This document shows, piece by piece, positions 1 through 5,471 of a stretch of 7,241 bases of DNA. The stretch is from an uncultured Collinsella sp. (GTDB lineage Bacteria; Actinomycetota; Coriobacteriia; Coriobacteriales; Coriobacteriaceae), in contig CABUVC010000083.1 in NCBI GenBank assembly GCA_902494855.1, positions 1 through 7,241 of the forward strand, given 5' to 3'. The position numbers and the translations under genes are program-made. The first letter of the stretch is position 1, and each line of letters begins with the position of its first letter. The notes under the pieces are model-generated. The model was not told the origin of the DNA, ran no database searches, and worked only from the letters and a program-made list of their open reading frames with translations.

Positions 1-931
1 CCAGAGCCTCGGCGAGCCTTCGCATCAACGGCAGGTTTTTCTTGGAACCAATGCCGCGACCCACCACGACCAGGCACTCGGCATTGGCGATCGAGGGCTG
101 CTGTCCCCACTCCTCGGCGGGAATCGAGATCTCGACACGAGCCTTAGCATCATCCGCAAGCGATATCTGGGTGATCGTGCCAGAGCGGCCGTAGTCGAAG
201 TCGGGAGCCTTAAAGATACCGGGGCGCACCGTTGCCATCTGCGGACGGTGGTTGGGGCAAATGATGGTGGCCATCAGGTTGCCGCCAAACGTCGGACGCG
301 TCTGTTGCAGCAGTCCCGTCTCTGCATCCATCGAAAGTACGGTGCAGTCAGCCGTAAGGCCCGTCTGCAAACGCACGGCAACGCCGGGTGCCAGTTCGCG
401 ACCAAAAGCGGTCGCACCGTATAGGATGGCCTCGGGTTTGCGTTCGGCTACCAAATCGCAGATCAAGCGGGCGTAGACCTCCGCATCGTTTTGGCGCAGG
501 CGCTCGTCGCGACAGGCCAGGACTTCGTCGGCGCCCGCGCAAACCAGATGCTCCAGGTCCCCGAGCGAGCCCTCGGGGCTCATGCCGACCAGTGCCACCA
601 GACGGCAGCCGCGAGCATCGGCAAGCTCGCGCCCCTTGCCCATAAGCTCATAGGCAACGGGAGTCACCGTATCGCGCTCGTCGGTCTGCGCGAATACCCA
701 AATGTCTCGATATGCATCAAGGTCCACCGCACCAGCAGCCTCGTCACGCTCGATCGAGATAGCGTTGACAGGGCAGGCGTCGACACACCCACCGCATAGG
801 ATGCAGCCGTCGGTTACATGGGCGCATCGGTTGGGTCGCTCGCCTTCCACTACGATGCCGCCCGAGGCACAGGCACGAACGCAGCGACCGCAGCCGATAC
901 AGGCTTCGCTATCGATAATCAGTCCGCTCAT
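1..931 (-). CDS. etfA: Electron transfer flavoprotein alpha subunit with N-terminal ferredoxin domain (3' end cut by window)
   Basis: Seen: an open frame from ATG at 931 to the left edge with no stop (310 codons). Residues 1-55 form a 2x[4Fe-4S] ferredoxin module: cysteines 11, 14, 17, 21 (CIGCGRCVRAC) and 43, 46, 49, 53 (CILCGGCVDACP). An Etf alpha N-terminal domain follows. The family hallmark RPTFGGNLMATI comes next, and near the edge GRGIGSKKNLP opens the C-terminal FAD domain, most of which lies outside. Start: a GAGGGG ribosome site lies 9 nt upstream, and the ATG directly abuts the etfB stop, so translation is probably coupled. Known: ferredoxin-fused EtfA proteins (LctC, CarE) occur in bifurcating or confurcating Etf complexes. 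Inferred: it passes electrons between ferredoxin, the Etf flavins and the neighbouring LctD-like dehydrogenase in the cytoplasm. The Etf assignment is very secure; the exact electron path is not. Confidence 0.96.
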   Translation of the reverse strand, partial: MSGLIIDSEACIGCGRCVRACASGGIVVEGERPNRCAHVTDGCILCGGCVDACPVNAISIERDEAAGAVDLDAYRDIWVFAQTDERDTVTPVAYELMGKGRELADARGCRLVALVGMSPEGSLGDLEHLVCAGADEVLACRDERLRQNDAEVYARLICDLVAERKPEAILYGATAFGRELAPGVAVRLQTGLTADCTVLSMDAETGLLQQTRPTFGGNLMATIICPNHRPQMATVRPGIFKAPDFDYGRSGTITQISLADDAKARVEISIPAEEWGQQPSIANAECLVVVGRGIGSKKNLPLMRRLAEAL

Positions 932-1747
932 CTATGCCATCCCCTCGATAATCTTGGCAAGTTTTACCGCCTGCTCGGACGCCGTTCCCTCAACGGCCTC
1001 GCACGTTTGGTCACGGTCGGGCACAAACGAGCGCACGACCTGTGTCGGCGACCCGGCAAGACCGCAACGCGCGGGGTCGGCGTTCACGTCGGCGGCGCTG
1101 ACCACGCGCACGTCCGCCTCCTCCGCCGCGCGAATACCGGCAATACTCGGCATACGCAACTGGCCAATCTCCTTGGCAGTCGTCATCGCGCACGGCATCT
1201 CAAGGTACACCGTCTCCTCGCCGGCATCGCATCCGTGAACGAGCGCCAGCGAGCCACAGGTCGTAAAGCCCGCGCTCTGCACGCAGCTCACGTCGGTCAC
1301 GCAGGGAATATCAAAGGCACCGGCAAGCTCGGGACCAATCTGGGCCGTATCGCCATCCACCGCCATCTTGCCGCAGATGAGCAGGTCGAAGTCCTCGTCG
1401 AGCGCCTCGATGCCGCACTTGAGGGCATAGGTGGTTGCCAGGGTATCGGCACCTGCAAAGGCGCGATCGGTCAGCAGCAGCGCATCGTCGGCGCCTCGAG
1501 CGATGCAGTCGCGCAGCAGCGACTCGGTCGCGGGGATGCCCATCGACACCACCGTCACGCGCACATCCATGCCAAAGCCGATAAAGTCGTCCTTCAGCGC
1601 CAGCGCGCATTCCAAAGCGCTCGCATCAAAGGGATTAATGACCGCCTGCTTGCCATCGCGCACGATGGTATTGGTCTTGGGGTCCATCTTGACCTCGGTG
1701 CTGCCCGGCACGGCCTTGACGCACACCACCATATGGAAATCGCTCAT
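932..1747 (-). CDS. etfB: Electron transfer flavoprotein beta subunit
   Basis: Seen: 271 aa from ATG 1747. The N-terminus MVVCVKAVPG, the segment DRAFAGADTLATTYAL (about 94-109) and the nucleotide-binding stretch GDTAQIGPE (about 132-140) are classic for EtfB. Length is normal for the family (about 250-280). Role: EtfB pairs with EtfA. In bifurcating Etfs it binds the bifurcating FAD and faces NAD(H), whereas housekeeping EtfB binds AMP. Start choice: a GTG at 1753 is also possible and would overlap the upstream stop as GTGA. The AAAGGGGG site at 1757-1764 sits only 3 nt from that GTG but 9 nt from the ATG, so I prefer the ATG, leaving a 2-bp gap to lctD. The stop is immediately followed by the etfA start. 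Confidence in the family is high; that it belongs to a confurcating complex is inferred from its two neighbours. Confidence 0.96.
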   Translation of the reverse strand: MSDFHMVVCVKAVPGSTEVKMDPKTNTIVRDGKQAVINPFDASALECALALKDDFIGFGMDVRVTVVSMGIPATESLLRDCIARGADDALLLTDRAFAGADTLATTYALKCGIEALDEDFDLLICGKMAVDGDTAQIGPELAGAFDIPCVTDVSCVQSAGFTTCGSLALVHGCDAGEETVYLEMPCAMTTAKEIGQLRMPSIAGIRAAEEADVRVVSAADVNADPARCGLAGSPTQVVRSFVPDRDQTCEAVEGTASEQAVKLAKIIEGMA

Positions 1748-1749
1748 CT

Positions 1750-3351
1750 TCACGCGCCCCCTTTCTGGACGAGCTCATCCAAGAGCTTCTCCGAAAACAG
1801 GTTGCCACGACCCAGCTGCCCGTCGGGATCGAGCTGGAGTTTAAGCCGCGCCGACTCGACCATGGCCTCGTGACCGTACATCGTCTCTAAGAAGCCCGCC
1901 TTGATCTTGCCGACGCCGTGCTCGGCAGAAACGGCACCGCCCATAGCCGTTACCTCCGCAGCCCACTGGGCAAACAGCTCGCCACCGCGACGGTAGTCCT
2001 GCGCATCGCGCGGCAGGATGTTCACATGCAGATGGTTGTTACCGATGTGTCCCCAGGCAGCAGACTCAAGTCCGCTTTCCGCCAGCGTGCGGCGATAGAG
2101 GGCCACGACATCGGCAAGACGTGCATTGGGCACCGACATGTCCGAGCCCAACTTGGTGATGGTGGGATCCGTGCGGCGGCGCTCGTCGATAAGCATGTTG
2201 ACGCTCTCGGGCACCGCATGGCGGAAGAATCGCTGACACTCGCGATCGACCTCGGTGCGCGCGACCCATGTCGCATCGTCGCTGCCGCCCGCAAGCTCTA
2301 GTACCCACCCCAAGTGATACAGTTCCTCGGTCGCCTGGGCCTCGTCATCGCAGTCGAGCTCCACGTAGACACAGACCTTGGCCTCTTTGTCGAGCGCCGG
2401 CAGCGAAGCAAACGCCGTCGACTGCTCGCGCTGGCGACGCAGGATATCCAGAGCACCAGCATCGAAGTACTCGATGGCGGCCGCATGGGACAGGACGGGG
2501 CGCACGGAATCGGTAAAGGACACGGCCTTGTCTTCGCTATCGAAAAAGCAGCTCACACCCCAAACGACCGCAGGTGCCGCTTGCAGGGCAATCTCGAGCT
2601 CGGTGATAACACCGAGCGTGCCACAAGCGCCGATAAAGAGGTCGATGGCGTCCATTTCGTCCGCAACGAAATAGCCTGAGGCATTTTTTGTCTTGGGCAT
2701 GGTATAGCTGGGAAGATCGAGCTCGAGTGCACGGCCCGCTGCCGTCACGAGCGACAGGTGGCGGCCCTGGGCAAAAGCCTCGCCGCGCTGAAGCTCAAGC
2801 AAATCGCCATCAGCCAGCGCGACGTGGAGTCCCGTGATATGTGGGCGCATGGGACCGTAGGCGTAGCTGCGGGCACCGGAGGCGTTACATGCCGCCATGC
2901 CGCCCAGACAGGCAGACGCCTCGGTGGGATCGGTGGGAAAGAACTGCTCGGGGGCCTCTTGGAACTCCTCGTAGGCCTCAAGCGATGCCTGGTCCCAACC
3001 AGCAGTCGGCAGCACCTTCTTGCTCAGCTGCTTGCGCAGCTCCGAGAGCACAACGCCCGGCTCCACGCGCAGCAGAAATTGGCCTTGTTCATCGCGGCGA
3101 AGGCCCAAGTAGCGATTCATACGGGAAGTATTGAGGATATGCCCGCCGTGGGGCACGGCACCGGCGGCAAGGCCGGTTCGGGCGCCCTGAACCGTTACCG
3201 GGACACGCTCGGCATGGAGCTTTTCCAAAATGGCACGGACCTCGTTTTCCGTTCCCGGAAACGAGATGCTCGATGCTTCGCCCGATGCGCGAGACTCATC
3301 GCGACCATACTCTTCGAACTCGTCGGTGAAGGGTTTGATGCTTGCAGACAC
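1750..3351 (-). CDS. lctD: FAD-binding 2-hydroxyacid (probably lactate) dehydrogenase, LctD/GlcD type
   Basis: Seen: 533 aa from a GTG start. A PCMH-type FAD domain carries TVQGARTGLAAGAVP (about 53-67), a diphosphate-binding stretch around CLGGMAACNASGARSYAYG (148-166) and GTLGVITE (244-251). The FAD-oxidase C-terminal domain holds HIGNNHLHVNILP (435-447) and SAEHGVGKIK (475-484); their histidines and Glu bind metal and substrate in this family. Start: AAAGGGGGAG at 3357-3366, 5 nt from the GTG. At 533 aa it is longer than the roughly 460-470 aa usual for GlcD/LctD proteins; residues 118-141 look like an insertion, rich in Glu, Gln and aromatics. Known: LctD couples to EtfAB for lactate oxidation with NAD+ and reduced ferredoxin. 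Inferred: lactate is the likeliest substrate because of the adjacent etfBA, but glycolate or another 2-hydroxyacid is possible. No lactate permease or racemase is in view. First gene of its operon. Confidence 0.93.
   Translation of the reverse strand: MSASIKPFTDEFEEYGRDESRASGEASSISFPGTENEVRAILEKLHAERVPVTVQGARTGLAAGAVPHGGHILNTSRMNRYLGLRRDEQGQFLLRVEPGVVLSELRKQLSKKVLPTAGWDQASLEAYEEFQEAPEQFFPTDPTEASACLGGMAACNASGARSYAYGPMRPHITGLHVALADGDLLELQRGEAFAQGRHLSLVTAAGRALELDLPSYTMPKTKNASGYFVADEMDAIDLFIGACGTLGVITELEIALQAAPAVVWGVSCFFDSEDKAVSFTDSVRPVLSHAAAIEYFDAGALDILRRQREQSTAFASLPALDKEAKVCVYVELDCDDEAQATEELYHLGWVLELAGGSDDATWVARTEVDRECQRFFRHAVPESVNMLIDERRRTDPTITKLGSDMSVPNARLADVVALYRRTLAESGLESAAWGHIGNNHLHVNILPRDAQDYRRGGELFAQWAAEVTAMGGAVSAEHGVGKIKAGFLETMYGHEAMVESARLKLQLDPDGQLGRGNLFSEKLLDELVQKGGA
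1757..1764 (-). promoter_or_regulatory. Ribosome binding site deciding the etfB start
   Basis: AAAGGGGG on the minus strand. It lies 9 nt before ATG 1747 but only 3 nt before GTG 1753, which favours the ATG. It lies within the last codons of the LctD-like gene, consistent with translational coupling. Confidence 0.6.
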
Positions 3352-3605
3352 GCGAACTCCCCCTTTAGCTAACTACAGTGTTTGCAGGGAGATGTTACCG
3401 CATCGTTTCGTCGACGTGTTCGAGACCGTCTCCATAATTGGCGATTTTTACGTTCGTGCAATTCGGCGAGTGGCTAGATTTCCTCGGCAGACGATGCTTT
3501 TGACACATATGGCCCCGCCGTCGCCGATCGCGTAAATGTCGCTCGAAAAAAGTTGGAGTATTTTTTGCCGCCTTTTACCTGCGGAGACGCCAATCCGTCA
3601 AGCAT

Positions 3606-3623
3606 TTGGTCAGAAATTGGTCA
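3606..3623 (+). repeat. TTGGTCA direct repeat, 11 bp apart
   Basis: TTGGTCA occurs at 3606-3612 and again at 3617-3623. A related TCCGTCA lies at 3594-3600, giving GTCA cores at 3597, 3609 and 3620. Spacing of 11-12 bp is about one helical turn, which suits a regulator binding one face of the DNA. Function is inferred only. Confidence 0.45.
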
Positions 3624-3653
3624 AGTAGCGGCTGATACGGTCGGCGTCGACAG

Positions 3654-3675
3654 CCAAAACCGATAGAAGTTTTGG
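3654..3675 (+). promoter_or_regulatory. Perfect 7-bp inverted repeat just upstream of the first surface-operon gene
   Basis: CCAAAAC, 8-nt spacer CGATAGAA, GTTTTGG. It ends 10 nt before the GGGAGG ribosome site at 3686-3691 of the gene at 3697. No T-tract follows, so it is not an intrinsic terminator. It could be an operator or a 5'-UTR hairpin; which one cannot be told from sequence. Confidence 0.45.
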
Positions 3676-3696
3676 CCCAGAAGCAGGGAGGTTCCC

Positions 3697-3993
3697 ATGG
3701 CATATTACTGGCCCCAGTACGGCATCGCCATCGAAGTCGACGACGATCCCCATCTCCTGCCTTTCGACGAAGAGGCATTCCCCGATACGGCGGTCTACCA
3801 CGTTACTACCGATGTGATCTGCGACCCCGAGTCGTTCTCGGCGCTCGCCCACCACATCGCGCATACCCACGACATCGAGCTCCCTCCCGACTTCGAAGAG
3901 CTCGTCTACTCGCGCCGCCTGATGCTTCACATGCTCTTTGGAGCGGACCCGTCCACCTTTGCGCGCGTCTATACCGCCAAGGATGCCGCATGA
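3697..3993 (+). CDS. Small cytoplasmic protein of unknown function, possibly a remnant of a Vsr/DUF559-like nuclease fold
   Basis: Seen: 98 aa, acidic and histidine-rich, with no signal peptide or membrane segment. Start: ATG at 3697 with GGGAGG 5 nt upstream. The stop overlaps the next gene as ATGA (4 bp), so the two are almost surely cotranscribed and coupled. I do not recognise a named family with confidence. The stretch YGIAIEVDDDPH (8-19), followed by a TTDVICDPESFSALAHHIA segment (37-55) and ELPPDF (61-66), is reminiscent of the C-terminal half of Vsr/DUF559-type PD-(D/E)xK proteins (pattern: VEYDG..H, then V.T...V.DP..F..LA..IA). The intervening conserved D..R..L helix is missing and the length is too short for an active nuclease. 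Treat function as unknown. Being the first gene of a surface-protein operon, it might instead be a regulator or an unrelated passenger. Confidence 0.8.
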   Translation: MAYYWPQYGIAIEVDDDPHLLPFDEEAFPDTAVYHVTTDVICDPESFSALAHHIAHTHDIELPPDFEELVYSRRLMLHMLFGADPSTFARVYTAKDAA

Positions 3994-4499
3994 GCGCGAA
4001 GAGGCCACCCCACTTTGCAGGCCTGGGGCATCGCAAGAAGCTCATCGTTGCCTGCTTGGCCATCATCTGCGCCCTTGTCGCCGTAGGACTATACGCTTGG
4101 CAGTCGCAGCCCGTACCCGAGGCGGGCGCCTCAGTCACGACGGCCGAGGGCAAAACGCGTCAGGAAATCCAAGATGAGCTCGACGCCATCGTCCGCGACA
4201 ACATGATGACGATTTCGGTCGCGCCGGTCGCTCAGCTGCAGGAGGACGGCAAGCTGCGCGTCAACGTGCAAAACGTCCAAGACAATAAATTTCCCCAGCG
4301 ATTCCGCGTCATCCAAAACGACGAGACCATGTACGAATCCGGCGTGGTCGAGACCGGCAAGACAATCGAGACGTGCCCCGCCGGCGACATCAAAGAAGGC
4401 GAGGCGTACATCGAGATCCAGGCACTCGATGCCAAGACCCTCGACAGCCACGGCAATCCGACACGTGTCAAGGTACGGGTTGAGCAAGCCGAGAACTAG
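3990..4499 (+). CDS. Membrane-anchored protein with extracytoplasmic beta-rich (Ig-like) domain
   Basis: Seen: 169 aa. A basic N-terminus (residues 1-17) is followed by one hydrophobic segment at about 18-37 (LIVACLAIICALVAVGLYAW). A short Pro/Ala/Thr linker and a possible helix (56-72) come next. A domain from about 73 to 165 follows, with alternating polar/hydrophobic strands, YESGVVETGK and a final TRVKVRV strand. One cysteine (129) lies in the outer domain. Start: AAGGA 6 nt upstream and the ATGA overlap with the previous gene. A longer open frame extends upstream to 3672, but that part is the out-of-frame shadow of the 98-aa gene. Inferred: a type II (N-in) anchored protein with a beta-sandwich outer domain, perhaps the membrane partner of the secreted proteins downstream, as CscA-type proteins are in csc clusters. 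It has no recognisable DUF916 signature. Family name unknown. Confidence 0.88.
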   Translation: MSAKRPPHFAGLGHRKKLIVACLAIICALVAVGLYAWQSQPVPEAGASVTTAEGKTRQEIQDELDAIVRDNMMTISVAPVAQLQEDGKLRVNVQNVQDNKFPQRFRVIQNDETMYESGVVETGKTIETCPAGDIKEGEAYIEIQALDAKTLDSHGNPTRVKVRVEQAEN

Positions 4500-4551
4500 C
4501 CTTCCGACCGACGCGGCACCGCATGCAATTCACCAGCATTCGTCCAATCAT

Positions 4552-4568
4552 CGCGGGGACGGCCCGCG
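4552..4568 (+). repeat. GC-rich hairpin upstream of the WxL-like gene
   Basis: CGCGGG, loop GACGG, CCCGCG, in the 89-bp gap before the gene at 4589. It ends 8 nt before the AAAGGA ribosome site (4577-4582) and no T-tract follows. More likely a processing, stability or translation element than a terminator; the downstream gene probably stays in the same transcript. Confidence 0.4.
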
Positions 4569-4588
4569 GCGAATAGAAAGGAACGACC

Positions 4589-5188
4589 ATGGACATCACC
4601 AGGAACATGAACGGAGTCAGAGCGCTCGTCGTGGGCACAGGGCTCGCGCTCGCGCTCGCAATGAGCGCCGCCCCGACGCCAGCTATGGCAGCCGGGCGCG
4701 TTGGAACCACGAAGGTAATGGTCAGGACCGAGATCGACAACGTTGAGTTCAAAGTTCCGACGGTTATTCCCTTCGTCGCCAAGGCCGACGGCACGCTTCA
4801 GGGCCCCTCAGAAGACGCGACCACCATCGACAATCATTCGGCCTACGGCATCCATGTCACCAACATGAAGATCGACGCCATGAACACCTGGACCATTGCC
4901 GCCGACGCCAAGGCCGGAACCGCGCAGAACTCCATCGACTTTAAGGTCGGCCCCGACGGCGCGCTCCAGAACGCCAGCGCCGCAATGCAGGGGACGGGCC
5001 TCGATCTTTCCAAGAATGCAGCCTTCGACATGGGCTACCAGGGCATTGCCGGCGGCACGGACAAAATCAAGCTCAAGACAAGCGGAAACGTCGCCCGCGT
5101 CACGCGCGACATCTTCCGCGTAACCGGCGAAGGCGATCAGGTTGCGACGATCACCTGGACGGTCGAGCCCGGTGCGCACACGGCATAA
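4589..5188 (+). CDS. Secreted surface protein with WxL-like domain
   Basis: Seen: 199 aa. Signal peptide: basic start, hydrophobic core about 10-27, and AMA-AG cleavage around residues 32-35. The mature chain is a single beta-rich domain: VEFKVPTVIPF (52-62), ADGTLQGP (66-73), IDNHSAYGIHVTNMKI (80-95), then WTI at 101-103, and ATITWTV (186-192) seven residues before the end. No sorting signal or membrane anchor. Start: AAAGGA 6 nt upstream; ATG 4607 is a weaker alternative. Known: WxL domains carry one W-x-L motif mid-domain and a second in the last strand (typically TLTWTL), and bind peptidoglycan non-covalently. Inferred: this is a divergent WxL-type protein with I/V in place of L. Its 3' end overlaps the next gene, so it is part of the operon. 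It could instead be another family of beta-sandwich adhesin subunit; a database search would decide. Confidence 0.88.
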   Translation: MDITRNMNGVRALVVGTGLALALAMSAAPTPAMAAGRVGTTKVMVRTEIDNVEFKVPTVIPFVAKADGTLQGPSEDATTIDNHSAYGIHVTNMKIDAMNTWTIAADAKAGTAQNSIDFKVGPDGALQNASAAMQGTGLDLSKNAAFDMGYQGIAGGTDKIKLKTSGNVARVTRDIFRVTGEGDQVATITWTVEPGAHTA

Positions 5189-5453
5189 GGCCGTCGCCCT
5201 GGCCGCCGCCGTCAGCATCCTAGCGTTTGGGCCAGCCATGGCCTTTGCCCAGCAAGAACAGGCGCAGGCCGCCACGCAAGTGACGGTCGACCTCTCGGAG
5301 CTCGACCGCGACGACCGCGAGGAACCGTTGGCGCAGACAGGCGACAGACGATGGCTCTTGGCAGCAGGCGCCACAGCAGCAGGCGCAGGAACCGCCGGCC
5401 TCGGTCTGCACATCAAACGCAGCCAGAAACAAAACACGGACAGGCCGCACTAA
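5172..5453 (+). CDS. Very small cell-wall-anchored protein with LAxTG sorting signal
   Basis: Seen: 93 aa from GTG 5172. Residues 1-26 are a signal peptide (RTRHK, hydrophobic core, cleavage near AFA-QQ). About 30 residues of Ala/Gln then Asp/Arg/Glu-rich chain follow. Then LAQTG (53-57), a hydrophobic stretch (about 61-79) and a basic tail (KRSQK) make a complete sorting signal. Known: class E sortases of high-GC Gram-positives prefer LAxTG. Inferred: anchored to peptidoglycan between T56 and G57, leaving a tiny exposed peptide. It overlaps the previous gene by 17 bp in another frame. Start: in-frame TTG 5142 has a better site (GAAGG, 8 nt) but would add ten mostly basic residues to the signal; GTG gives a canonical one. 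In csc clusters the small LPxTG protein CscD is a possible counterpart. No sortase gene is visible here. Confidence 0.85.
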   Translation: MRTRHKAVALAAAVSILAFGPAMAFAQQEQAQAATQVTVDLSELDRDDREEPLAQTGDRRWLLAAGATAAGAGTAGLGLHIKRSQKQNTDRPH

Positions 5454-5471
5454 ATTAGCTAAGGAGACCCC

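Larger units (their letters stand above)
3352..3696. other. Divergent intergenic region between the lct-like operon and the surface-protein operon
   Basis: 345 bp without a supported gene; the open frames crossing it are shadows. It must hold the promoters of both divergent operons, but I found no convincing -35/-10 pair. TTGACA at 3500-3505 (plus) has no matching -10 at 16-18 nt. On the minus strand a weak TTGCAC/AATTAT pair (about 3438-3465) is too poor to call. Structural elements seen: an A6/T6 dyad at about 3545-3566, TTGGTCA direct repeats at 3606-3623, and a 7-bp inverted repeat at 3654-3675. Confidence 0.7.

Noticed and set aside
818..1873. 351-codon plus-strand open frame opposite etfB and the end of the LctD-like gene
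   Set aside because: Shadow of GC-rich coding DNA: its product is low-complexity His/Ala/Arg-rich, and the opposite strand encodes unmistakable EtfB and LctD motifs.
3500..3538. TTGACA at 3500 as a plus-strand promoter
   Set aside because: No -10-like hexamer at 16-18 nt spacing; the nearest AT-rich candidate (TAAATG, 3533) is 27 nt away.
3545..3566. A6/T6 dyad as an intrinsic terminator
   Set aside because: Only an A-T stem without a GC-rich base, and neither flanking operon ends here; both start nearby and point away.
3672..3989. N-terminal extension of the 169-aa membrane protein frame up to 3672
   Set aside because: It reads out of frame through the 98-aa gene and is Arg/Pro-rich. The start at 3990 has its own AAGGA site and gives a normal basic N-terminus before the membrane segment.
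4552..4568. GC hairpin as a terminator separating the 169-aa and 199-aa genes
   Set aside because: No T-tract follows and the ribosome site of the next gene comes 8 nt after it.
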